Shown here one piece after another: positions 34,197-42,379 of a DNA stretch of 64,000 bases. Position numbers and translations under genes: made by a program. Within the stretch, counting starts at the first letter, position 1, and every line of letters starts with the position of its first letter. The stretch comes from Bacteroidales bacterium (GTDB lineage Bacteria; Bacteroidota; Bacteroidia; Bacteroidales; VadinHA17): contig WXFE01000052.1 in assembly GCA_009881065.1 (NCBI GenBank), positions 1 through 64,000 of the forward strand, read 5' to 3'. The notes beneath the pieces were generated by a model, which saw only the letters and a list, made by a program, of their open reading frames with translations, had not been told where the DNA came from and did not search any database.

Positions 34197-36434
34197 TTAA
34201 TTCTGTTCACTCTCTGGTTCAATGCCAAACGCACTGAAATCATTACTCTCAACCCTGACAGGAATTGACCGGTATCCTGATCCGGTTTTTTCTGAAAGCA
34301 CTTCACCTGACTTCAGATCAATGAGCTTATACTTTTTATCAGGCTCCAGAAGCAGGGGTTTAATAACCAGGTCAACCGGTCTGGAGTTATAGTTGGCTGC
34401 TGAAATGGTGTACGATGATTGTCCGCCATTCATTGAAATATCCATGTTTCCTGCGGCTCCGTAAACATCAAAGGGTCTGTAAACATCACGGCAGGCAAGG
34501 GCATCATCAAGTATATCCCTGACCAGGTCAGGACAGATACTCACTGCATTCCGGGCGCTCATTGTCACAACGTATGTCTTTCCCTCACCATATTCATTGG
34601 AAAAGACAGATGCAGTTCCATCAGGAAAACCGGCTATCATGTTTTCTTTTTCAGGAATCCATGCAGTTGACGCAATGGGGCCAAATGACCATGACTGGCC
34701 TTTATATGTCCTGGCACCTGGTTTTGAGACAGTTATCCTGTTGTAATACCGTGATGACTGAACAGGTACGCTCTCCCTTGCACCCCATAGTTTTTCGCGG
34801 TCAAACCGGTCGCCATAGGGTATCCTCGGACCAAAAGCAATAACCACGCCTCCCCTCCTGACAAAATCTTCAATCATCTCACTGTCAGTTTCCTGCATGC
34901 CGGAAATGTCAGGAAGGATTACAACATACCTGTTCTGTAACAGGTAGTCAGCCTGCTCAGGGTTTTTATTCATAGGGTAGAAGGGAAGTATCTCTTCTCC
35001 CTTTTTCGGTACAAAGGGTAATACGTCATAGCTGACACCCAGCTGTCTGAAAGCGTCAAGTGCAGGAGTGATGCAATTCTGCCACCTCTCAATGCACCAG
35101 TCTGCATAAGGTATGTAAACGGCCAGACGGGAGGGCTCTGTTGATGTTGTTTCCCTGATGAGGTTATAGGCCTTTAACCCATCTTTTATTGCCTGTACGG
35201 CCGTTGCTGTCTCTTCAGGCAGCTTCGCCTGGTTGAAGAATATGCATGAGAAGTAGCTAAAGAATGAAGTACCATCAGGGCCGTATGCCGAAGCAGCAGA
35301 GGGGAACTGGTTGAAGATATTATCATAACCGGTAAGATATGAATCACCGGTCTTGTTTTCATGATAGCCCATGAACTCAACGTGTGACAGTGTTATCTTA
35401 TCGGTGATCCGGGTTGCTCCGGATGAAAGTGATGTAATATCCCTGACCCTGCAGTTGGGATACATCTGGCGGTTATCAGAGCGGTAGGATGTCATTATTG
35501 GCGCCTGATAATTCACGATATCAAGGTCTTCAATCATTGCAAGATAACCTGCAAGCAACGGATCATCAATATTTGGAGAGCACATTGTCAGTAATCCACG
35601 GCTCTGTTTCTTTACTGACTTGCAGAATTCCCGAATATAGCCGGCAAGGTATGTGCCACTGCCCTCCTGGTATGAGTAAAAGCCTGCAAGTGAAGGGTGA
35701 TGACCATACATCTTCCATTGCTCATCAATGATTGCTTCAATACTTTGCATGTAATTCTCATATCGCAGATCAGGGTTGCTCAAATCCCATGAAACGGAGA
35801 TCAAAGCCGGGATGCCAAGGGAATCGGTAATGTCAAGCATCATTTCAATCCTGTCATGTTCAGGAGATGCTGATTTTATGCATACTTTGGAAGGCCAGAC
35901 CGCTTTTATTCCGGTGCTGCCGCCCCAGACAGCCTCCGCGCCTATATTCGCGTGTAACACCACCAGATTCCCTCCAAGGCCGGTGAACTGTTCCAGGTAA
36001 TCATTCATGGCCGGCTTTGTTCCCATATCGGGGAAGTGAGTCATGATGGTATAATCAGCTATGACACTCCCTGCAAGATAGGATGCCTTGGCAACCACCT
36101 GCCGGGTGCCGTGACCGGTAACAGCGGTAATGATCCGCATGCCGTCAGAAGAATTCATGTCAGGACCGACCGTGATATGAAAGAGTGAAGATTTTGCATC
36201 ACGGCTCTCCGGTGTAAGCTCTTTTGTTCCTTCACCGGGAACCGTTACGGTGACCATGAGATCCTCTGCCCTTACCGGTTTGTATGACTCGATCATGACA
36301 AGGGCAGTGCCGCCATAAGGTATTCGCTTCGCATCGATGCTGATCACAAGACCTCCGTCAGACTCTTTGAGCATACCATTGCACGAGGTGAATACGATCA
36401 GGATAATACCTGTATATATCAGCTTTTTAAGCAT
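34197..36434 (-). CDS. Lipoprotein with TIM-barrel (DUF4434-like) and Rossmann domains
   Basis: The ATG at 36434 (MLKKLIYTGIILIVFTSCNG) gives a lipoprotein of about 745 residues; the upstream 20 codons of the frame are not needed. A small beta domain (about 20-125) is followed by a barrel with HFPDMGTKPAMNDYLEQ, SWDLSNPDLRYENYMQS and HHPSLAGFYSYQEGSG, similar to DUF4434-type putative glycosidases. A GH42-like Rossmann domain follows (YVVILPDISGMQETDSEMIEDF), and then a C-terminal beta sandwich. The build parallels the genes at 14074 and 16382. A glycosidase role is inferred only. Confidence 0.65.
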   Translation of the reverse strand: MLKKLIYTGIILIVFTSCNGMLKESDGGLVISIDAKRIPYGGTALVMIESYKPVRAEDLMVTVTVPGEGTKELTPESRDAKSSLFHITVGPDMNSSDGMRIITAVTGHGTRQVVAKASYLAGSVIADYTIMTHFPDMGTKPAMNDYLEQFTGLGGNLVVLHANIGAEAVWGGSTGIKAVWPSKVCIKSASPEHDRIEMMLDITDSLGIPALISVSWDLSNPDLRYENYMQSIEAIIDEQWKMYGHHPSLAGFYSYQEGSGTYLAGYIREFCKSVKKQSRGLLTMCSPNIDDPLLAGYLAMIEDLDIVNYQAPIMTSYRSDNRQMYPNCRVRDITSLSSGATRITDKITLSHVEFMGYHENKTGDSYLTGYDNIFNQFPSAASAYGPDGTSFFSYFSCIFFNQAKLPEETATAVQAIKDGLKAYNLIRETTSTEPSRLAVYIPYADWCIERWQNCITPALDAFRQLGVSYDVLPFVPKKGEEILPFYPMNKNPEQADYLLQNRYVVILPDISGMQETDSEMIEDFVRRGGVVIAFGPRIPYGDRFDREKLWGARESVPVQSSRYYNRITVSKPGARTYKGQSWSFGPIASTAWIPEKENMIAGFPDGTASVFSNEYGEGKTYVVTMSARNAVSICPDLVRDILDDALACRDVYRPFDVYGAAGNMDISMNGGQSSYTISAANYNSRPVDLVIKPLLLEPDKKYKLIDLKSGEVLSEKTGSGYRSIPVRVESNDFSAFGIEPESEQN

Positions 36435-36507
36435 TGCCACTTGTTTATTCTTCCCGTTCATCTGTTTGGTTTTCGGCCTGTCTGAAATACTCAATCGCGA
36501 TTATTAT

Positions 36508-37986
36508 CTAATTGTCTGTAACTGACCTGTTGCCCAAGGTGACTGTGATCCTGGCAATATCAGCTTCAGGAAGAGTGACCGTTCGTTCGGAAAAAGTCAG
36601 TGTTTCATTACCTGATATTCCTTCATATCTGGCATCCCTGACCACTATGTCCATATCCTCAACCAGCACGGGAAGCAGCAGATCACCTTCACGCGGATGG
36701 ATGATTCTGAAGTGCAGCCTGACCGGCTCATGGTTCACCCAGAAGCTCAGGTACAAATAGTTAAGGAGGCATTGTTCGATGCTGTGGTAAGAGGTTTTGT
36801 AAGGATTGGCTTTTGTTGAGTCTTTGGCAACGCCGTTGTGACAGACACTTGTGAAGGTATCGCCGTTGTCTCTGTCAAGAAAATAGCTGTCCCAGAACTC
36901 CGCACCCTTTATGAAATGATCAAGTCTTTCCTTATTGCCGGAGAACCTGTATGAACAGAGTGAATACATATTTCCATATGCCTGGATCCACCAATAGGTA
37001 AAGTCATCAGTAATGCCCGGGTCTTTTCTTCCAAGCGTTGTGAGCCACAGACCTGTCTCTTTCCTGAAAGTTGCCGCATAAAGCGAATCTTCAAGTTGCC
37101 TGGCCGTTTCCGGCATTTCGCCGGTGCCATTAAGCATGGCTAACCTTAATAGCATCCAGGCAACTTCGATATTATGCCCGACATTAATGATATCCGGATC
37201 AGATTCAAGCATGTTCCAGTTCCGGTCAAAATACTCAAGTATCCAGCCGGACCCGGGGTCTCTCATCCTGTCAGACACCCAATCCATTATTCTCCGTGAC
37301 CTTTGAAGATAAACAGAATCACCCGTGGCAAGATACATGTATAGGAGATATCCCGAGACCGGGGCAACCTGTGACGCGAATGATTTGTTTGAATCAATTA
37401 TCTGCCAGTCATCTCCCGCCACATTATAGTAACCGTCATTCAGAGTGTCAAGAAGAGCAGTTTCAAGAAGACGGTCTGACTCAATGATATATTCCAGGAC
37501 TTCACGGTCATGAGTTACAAAATAATACATGGCCAGGCCTGTCAGGGCATATGTCTGTATGAACATATTCCTGGTTCTGATGGCAGGAGTGCCGTCACGG
37601 TTAAGAACGTCGTACCATCCTCCATGTTCACTGTCCCATGCTTTCTCAAGCAAGAAGTCTTTTGTTTGTTCCGCAATGTCAAGGTATTCTTCATTACCGG
37701 TCATCAGGTAGGCGGCAGAGTAACTGAAAATATGTCTGCCAATCATACTTGGATATTTATGACTATCAGAGCCATGCTTCCATTTTGCATCAAGGTTTGT
37801 AATGAAGGCTCCCGAATCACGGTCCATGGCATTTTCCGTCCAATAGGGGAGAATGTCATTTATTGCCTGATCTTTCCAATAACGGCCATCCTGAACATTG
37901 CTGCCCGGTGAAGTGCCATTCCCGCATCCGGCCTGAATGATTATCAGCAGTAACAGGAACAGTTTTATTCCAATCAGTCTGATCAT
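36508..37986 (-). CDS. AGE-family epimerase, lipoprotein, second copy
   Basis: The ATG at 37986 opens a lipoprotein signal (MIRLIGIKLFLLLLIIIQAGC); the 22 codons upstream overlap the neighbouring gene. The protein has about 492 residues: an (alpha/alpha)6 AGE barrel with DRDSGAFITNLDAKW, KYPSMIGRHIFSYS, SEHGGWYDVLNRDG and NVGHNIEVAWMLLRLA (active-site His), and a short C-terminal beta domain after about residue 400. It is a second exported AGE paralogue in the same locus, diverged from that at 30824. Its substrate might be an oligosaccharide reducing end in the periplasm. Confidence 0.8.
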   Translation of the reverse strand: MIRLIGIKLFLLLLIIIQAGCGNGTSPGSNVQDGRYWKDQAINDILPYWTENAMDRDSGAFITNLDAKWKHGSDSHKYPSMIGRHIFSYSAAYLMTGNEEYLDIAEQTKDFLLEKAWDSEHGGWYDVLNRDGTPAIRTRNMFIQTYALTGLAMYYFVTHDREVLEYIIESDRLLETALLDTLNDGYYNVAGDDWQIIDSNKSFASQVAPVSGYLLYMYLATGDSVYLQRSRRIMDWVSDRMRDPGSGWILEYFDRNWNMLESDPDIINVGHNIEVAWMLLRLAMLNGTGEMPETARQLEDSLYAATFRKETGLWLTTLGRKDPGITDDFTYWWIQAYGNMYSLCSYRFSGNKERLDHFIKGAEFWDSYFLDRDNGDTFTSVCHNGVAKDSTKANPYKTSYHSIEQCLLNYLYLSFWVNHEPVRLHFRIIHPREGDLLLPVLVEDMDIVVRDARYEGISGNETLTFSERTVTLPEADIARITVTLGNRSVTDN

Positions 37987-38005
37987 AACATTGAACTTGT
38001 CAGGA

Positions 38006-38791
38006 TTATGACTTTTCAGTGACCAATGAGAGGCATTTGAGCCAGAAATCATTGTAATGCTTCCAGTAAACGAAGTTCAGACCCCAGTGAGGCGCCGGGT
38101 CAGACGTGTAGGCCAGTACCCTGCCTTTCCCAAGTTGACGGACAGCAAGGAGAGGATCACCTGTTCCCTTTACTCTCAAGAGAACTTTGCCCTCGGGTAT
38201 CTCAGTGGTCTGATTATACCCCAGAATAGGAGGGATGTCTCCAAGTGAATCACCAAATACTCTTCTGCCTTCGGGAGTAACCTCAGGGTAATAACCCTCG
38301 GTGCTTTCCACAAGGTCTTCAAAGTCAAGGCACTTAACGGGTATTGCCTCGCGGAGAATAGTTCTTCCCCATCCTCCCTTGCCTGTTTCTCCTGTAAAAG
38401 AATACCACCCGCCCAGGAGCATCAGTCCTTTTCCTGCCTTGACAGCATCAAGTGTAAGCCTCAGCCTGTCAGGGTATGTAAGTATCTTTTTCCCGAATTC
38501 CTCCCTGTTAAAAAAGTCCGGATTGAGCTGAAACAACTTGCCTTCAACGTCACTGAACACAATAACATCATACTCATCAATGATCTTTTCATACTCTCCC
38601 GGCCCGAGTTTGTAAAAATCCCATGACGGAACTGAATTCACTTCATGATTGCCATCTGATTCCAGTGCGTTCTTCAACCATACTCCGTAATTGAATATCT
38701 CAAGTCCCTTTGGAGCATGCTGAAATGGTGATTCTGCAAATGTCGGACCTGTGAGCACGGCCCAGTCTCCAACGTAATATATTTTTGCCAT
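38006..38791 (-). CDS. GATase1-like protein (PF07090 type)
   Basis: A 261-residue cytoplasmic-looking protein with the fold of class I glutamine amidotransferase-like proteins of the PF07090 kind: KIYYVGDW at the start, YDVIVFSDVEG, a nucleophile-elbow-like turn GLMLLGGWYSFTG and HWGLNFVYWKHYNDFW near the end. The elbow has Trp where a class I amidotransferase has its catalytic Cys, so amidotransferase activity is not expected. Its role in the locus is unknown. It is flanked at 6 and about 20 bp by genes of the same operon. Confidence 0.75.
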   Translation of the reverse strand: MAKIYYVGDWAVLTGPTFAESPFQHAPKGLEIFNYGVWLKNALESDGNHEVNSVPSWDFYKLGPGEYEKIIDEYDVIVFSDVEGKLFQLNPDFFNREEFGKKILTYPDRLRLTLDAVKAGKGLMLLGGWYSFTGETGKGGWGRTILREAIPVKCLDFEDLVESTEGYYPEVTPEGRRVFGDSLGDIPPILGYNQTTEIPEGKVLLRVKGTGDPLLAVRQLGKGRVLAYTSDPAPHWGLNFVYWKHYNDFWLKCLSLVTEKS

Positions 38792-38797
38792 AATAAT

Positions 38798-39877
38798 CTA
38801 ATTCATTTCTTCTGTTGACGGTTTGAAAACTGTTTTCGAAAGGGCATCCATCATCTCATCAGTTAATGAGTAGCCTGAAAAGAAAACAACTCCGCCTGTA
38901 TTTTTATCACGTGCTATATTTATTTCATCTATAAGGACTTCCGCGGTAGCTTTGTTGTGGGATGTGCGTACACCTATCCCCGGGTAAACTTTACAGCGGT
39001 TGTCTGCGGTGGTTAATGCCTTGTCAAGATATTTGCCAAAAAGTGAAATGCTGTCAGTGTACAGCATGGGACATGCAAAGTCAATGATACCTTCAGATGC
39101 CCATGTTTCCCAAGACTGACCAATCTCAATCTCTGATTCTGCCGGGTCAGGGAATACATCTACTCCCAGAAGTATATTCTTTCCTGACTCTTTAATCATT
39201 TTATGTACATCTCTGACAAGGGCAGATACCTGTTCCTGATTCCATTCAATCCATTCACACCAGATTATACTTCCGCCATCATTCGCGGTTTCAAAAGGGG
39301 TGAATCCATATTTTTTACTGAAGTTGTCACAGGTTATGCTGTCATAACTATACATCTGGTTGACAGGGTACCTGACATAATCAAGGTGAATACCGGCAAT
39401 ATCATATTCCATTGCTTTGGAAATAACAGAAACCCAGTATTCTCTCACTTCAGGCAAAGCCATGTTGTAAGCAGGGTAAGCCTCGCCATCCTTTTTGCGG
39501 ATAAGCCACCCGGGATGTTCTTCCATGGCTTTTTCAAGATCGACCTCGTGTCCGGGGCAGAATACCGGGTGAATTCCTATATTCCTTTTTTTGCCTTCGT
39601 CAATAACGAATGTGAGAAAATCCCATTCAAGATTGTTCTCTTCCGGAAGAGTGTAATAACAGAACAGGTTGTTAATTCCTATTTCGGCATACCTGTCAAA
39701 CAGAGATATTATCTGATCCTTGCCCTCTGTTTCATTCCTGTCAAAAAGGGTCTGATGGAGCCATACCCCCCTGAATTCCGTTTCCGGTTCCTTTGCGGTA
39801 CTGCAGCTTGTAACCGCGAAGATGCCGAGGCAGAGAATCAGGGTAATCCTTAATAAAAACAATTTACTGAAACGCAT
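38798..39877 (-). CDS. GHL10-like (DUF187-type) glycosidase lipoprotein
   Basis: The ATG at 39877 gives a lipoprotein of 359 residues (lipobox VTSC). The rest is a TIM barrel of the 'hypothetical glycosyl hydrolase 10' type: EFRGVWLHQTLFDR, NLFCYYTLPEEN, DIAGIHLDYVRYP with the Asp that is conserved in the family, and ACPMLYTDS. Members act on unknown glycans. A related barrel forms the first half of the protein at 53669. The start chosen avoids overlap with the MORN gene upstream. Confidence 0.8.
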   Translation of the reverse strand: MRFSKLFLLRITLILCLGIFAVTSCSTAKEPETEFRGVWLHQTLFDRNETEGKDQIISLFDRYAEIGINNLFCYYTLPEENNLEWDFLTFVIDEGKKRNIGIHPVFCPGHEVDLEKAMEEHPGWLIRKKDGEAYPAYNMALPEVREYWVSVISKAMEYDIAGIHLDYVRYPVNQMYSYDSITCDNFSKKYGFTPFETANDGGSIIWCEWIEWNQEQVSALVRDVHKMIKESGKNILLGVDVFPDPAESEIEIGQSWETWASEGIIDFACPMLYTDSISLFGKYLDKALTTADNRCKVYPGIGVRTSHNKATAEVLIDEINIARDKNTGGVVFFSGYSLTDEMMDALSKTVFKPSTEEMN

Positions 39878-39915
39878 AATTGAGTATAATTTTAAGTTAA
39901 TCTTAGGGATAATTC

Positions 39916-40599
39916 TTATTTGGTTGCAACGTTTACAATTATTTTCCATGAGCCCCTCTGTGATATTGTAACATCAAACACGAATGCATCACCGGTTATT
40001 TCAGCTCTGAAGGGGTACCTGACATTAAGTAGTGTTTTCGAGAAATCACTTTTTGAGATTGTGGAATAACCTCCCATAAGCTCGGTCACGTGGAAGGAGT
40101 ATATTGACAGGGGTCTTCCGCTCCTGTTGTATTCAACAACTATCTGATCCTTGTCAGACCCGACACGCGAGAGTGTCAGACCGATAATGTTTATTCCCTT
40201 GTTGTTTATCTTGTAGGGTTTTTTTTCAGTGCCAATATATTCATCATCGATCCAATAACCACTCAGGACTGAATCACGTGATGCCAGGTGGCTGGTTAGA
40301 ACACCGTATCCGTCTTTGCGGCCCTTTTTCCATTCACCTTCAAATGTGGTACCGTCATTCCATGTATACTTGCCCTGGCCATCCGGCAAGCCTTTCTTAA
40401 AGAAGCCTTCATATTGATCTGTTCCCTGAGCCTTGCCCATTCCGTCAGCAAGCCCTTTTTTACATTCTCCTTCATATTGACCGGCTATCTGCGGCAATAA
40501 AACCCTGCACCCGGTAGTCTGTTCCTGGGCAAAAGTATGCAAGCAATAAAAAAAGGTCAGAAAAAGGAGTGATGCGATAATTCTTTTGTTTTTGTCCAT
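39916..40599 (-). CDS. Exported MORN-repeat protein
   Basis: A 227-residue protein with a signal peptide (about 1-24). Three MORN-type units lie between about 40 and 105: GQYEGECKKGLADGMG, DQYEGFFKKGLPDGQG and TTFEGEWKKGRKDGYG. The C-terminal 100 residues are beta-rich with no known motif. MORN repeats mediate lipid or protein contacts and tolerate low complexity, so function is open. It is the gene nearest to susD but is separated from it by 259 bp with a terminator, so it probably has a promoter in that gap. Confidence 0.78.
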   Translation of the reverse strand: MDKNKRIIASLLFLTFFYCLHTFAQEQTTGCRVLLPQIAGQYEGECKKGLADGMGKAQGTDQYEGFFKKGLPDGQGKYTWNDGTTFEGEWKKGRKDGYGVLTSHLASRDSVLSGYWIDDEYIGTEKKPYKINNKGINIIGLTLSRVGSDKDQIVVEYNRSGRPLSIYSFHVTELMGGYSTISKSDFSKTLLNVRYPFRAEITGDAFVFDVTISQRGSWKIIVNVATK

Positions 40600-40750
40600 T
40601 GCATTATATGTTGGTTTAACAATAAGACTATGTTTATCAACGCGTTATGTTTATCCGATAAATTATCACTGCTTATCCTGTCTAAAATAACCATTTATCG
40701 CGTTGCAGGATTACAAATACCATAAGAATTCAAATGTCGGACTTTATAAG

Positions 40751-40778
40751 AAGTGTCCGGTATTTCGGCCGGACACTT
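40751..40778 (-). terminator. Terminator-like hairpin after susC-susD
   Basis: AAGTGTCCGG (40751-40760) pairs perfectly with CCGGACACTT (40769-40778), 80 bp past the susD stop. The minus strand continues CTTATAAAGT, only weakly T-rich, so termination may be partial and let some reading into the downstream genes. Confidence 0.6.
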
Positions 40779-40858
40779 CAACCTAAAACCAGTTAACAAC
40801 CCCGGAACCAAGTCAATATTACCTAATCTAGCATAAATAATTCCGGTATATCAACATG

Positions 40859-42355
40859 CTATTTGGCATCCCACCAAATTTTAGTAGTCATCAGGTTTGG
40901 ACCCTGGCGTGCAATAGCTGCCTCACAGTTTTCAACATTCAGGGTGAGCTCGGTAACAGGATACTGTATCCTCCTGGGCATTGTCCCATTTGTCAAACCC
41001 ACATCAAGCTGGGGTGTTTCAAGTCCGGTACGGACAGGGATTACGGGATATCCTGTTCTTCTTACCACGTTATAAGCTTCCCAGTTATTGCTGATACATG
41101 ACATCCATAGTTGTGTACATATCTTTCTGAAGTCATCTTCTGTATTGCCGGTCAGTGTAGCTTCCTCTTCATCTGCCAGGAAGGTTTCAATATCAGCATC
41201 ACTGACTCCCCACTGCTTCATGGAAGCAATAATACCATTCCGGAAATGGGTATTCGGGTTAGAGCCGCCAAGTCCGTAAAGTGCTGCTTCAGCCTGAAGG
41301 AAACAGACCTCGGAATAAGTAAGGTAATAAGATGGTATATCCTTTGCATAAAGGATTGGGGCAGTGACTGATACATTTGTTGCATCATAGGAAGTCCTGG
41401 CTTCTGACGTCAGTCCGTTTGGGTATCCCTCATATAATCCGAGAGAGTTGGGCAGTGCAAAAACTGGCAGACGGGGGTCATTGGATGCATTCATAATGTC
41501 AACCAGGAACTTGCTCAGGCTGAAGCGACCCTCATTTATAAATGCCTCGTACCATCCACTGTACTGATATAATACTGAGGTGTCGAAATTCAGAATTCGC
41601 GCATTATCATCATTGCTCGTCATAAGGGGCTTTGCAAGAGATGCAGTGATGGCGGTCTGAGCAGTAGCGGGGTCAGCGTAGCGAATCCTCATTGCAAGGC
41701 GGAGACGGAGTGAATTGGCAAATTTGATCCATTTCTCCATGCTGCCGGCGTAAAACGGGTCTGAAGCACCGTAGCCGTCAGCATCCGTGGAACTTTCAAA
41801 CAGTGCAATATAGGTACCAAGTTTACTAATGACATCCTTATAGATTGCTTCCTGGGTATCATATTGTGGAAGAAGCACACCTTCAGCTCCTCTGCCTGCA
41901 TCATTATAAGGGACGTCTCCATACAGATCGGAGGCTTTCAGAATCCTTATTGATCCAACAATGTCAACCATTGCATATTTGACAGGATTTGGGTCTGTGC
42001 CTTCCGGCCCCAGTTTCTTTTTCAGATCAGCTGCAAGGCCCACTGTGGTTGTTGAATAGAGGTCCTGCCATACTATGTTTTCATCATCAGTATCAGTATT
42101 GATACGATAGCGGTCTTCAGGATAACTTGAAGAGTAAAGATGTGACCAGGTGCCGCAGAAGAATACCTGTGCCCTTGCGGTCAACTGCCTGGCATCTGAT
42201 ATTGTATACTTGCACATATTGGTAAACAGATACTGGTCAGGTATACTAGTGAGTGAGTTTGGATTGTCATTGATGTCTGACAAACCCTCACAGGAGACCA
42301 GCATGATTATGACTGTTACAAGTGCACTAATTTTTTTAATATTTAAGCTTTTCAT
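40859..42355 (-). CDS. SusD/RagB-family lipoprotein (SusD-like_2 type)
   Basis: The surface glycan-binding partner of the SusC protein encoded just upstream. It is a lipoprotein (lipobox MLVSC) of 498 residues from the ATG at 42355; an ATG four codons earlier is also possible. The early DINDNPNSLTSIP motif is typical of the SusD-like_2 group, and helical TPR-like units follow (AMVDIVGSIRILKASDLYGDVPYND). It forms the lid of the outer-membrane transporter. Proteins of this subgroup bind varied ligands, so the sugar cannot be read from the sequence. Confidence 0.92.
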   Translation of the reverse strand: MKSLNIKKISALVTVIIMLVSCEGLSDINDNPNSLTSIPDQYLFTNMCKYTISDARQLTARAQVFFCGTWSHLYSSSYPEDRYRINTDTDDENIVWQDLYSTTTVGLAADLKKKLGPEGTDPNPVKYAMVDIVGSIRILKASDLYGDVPYNDAGRGAEGVLLPQYDTQEAIYKDVISKLGTYIALFESSTDADGYGASDPFYAGSMEKWIKFANSLRLRLAMRIRYADPATAQTAITASLAKPLMTSNDDNARILNFDTSVLYQYSGWYEAFINEGRFSLSKFLVDIMNASNDPRLPVFALPNSLGLYEGYPNGLTSEARTSYDATNVSVTAPILYAKDIPSYYLTYSEVCFLQAEAALYGLGGSNPNTHFRNGIIASMKQWGVSDADIETFLADEEEATLTGNTEDDFRKICTQLWMSCISNNWEAYNVVRRTGYPVIPVRTGLETPQLDVGLTNGTMPRRIQYPVTELTLNVENCEAAIARQGPNLMTTKIWWDAK

Positions 42356-42379
42356 ATTATTCAGCATTTATTGGTTTGT

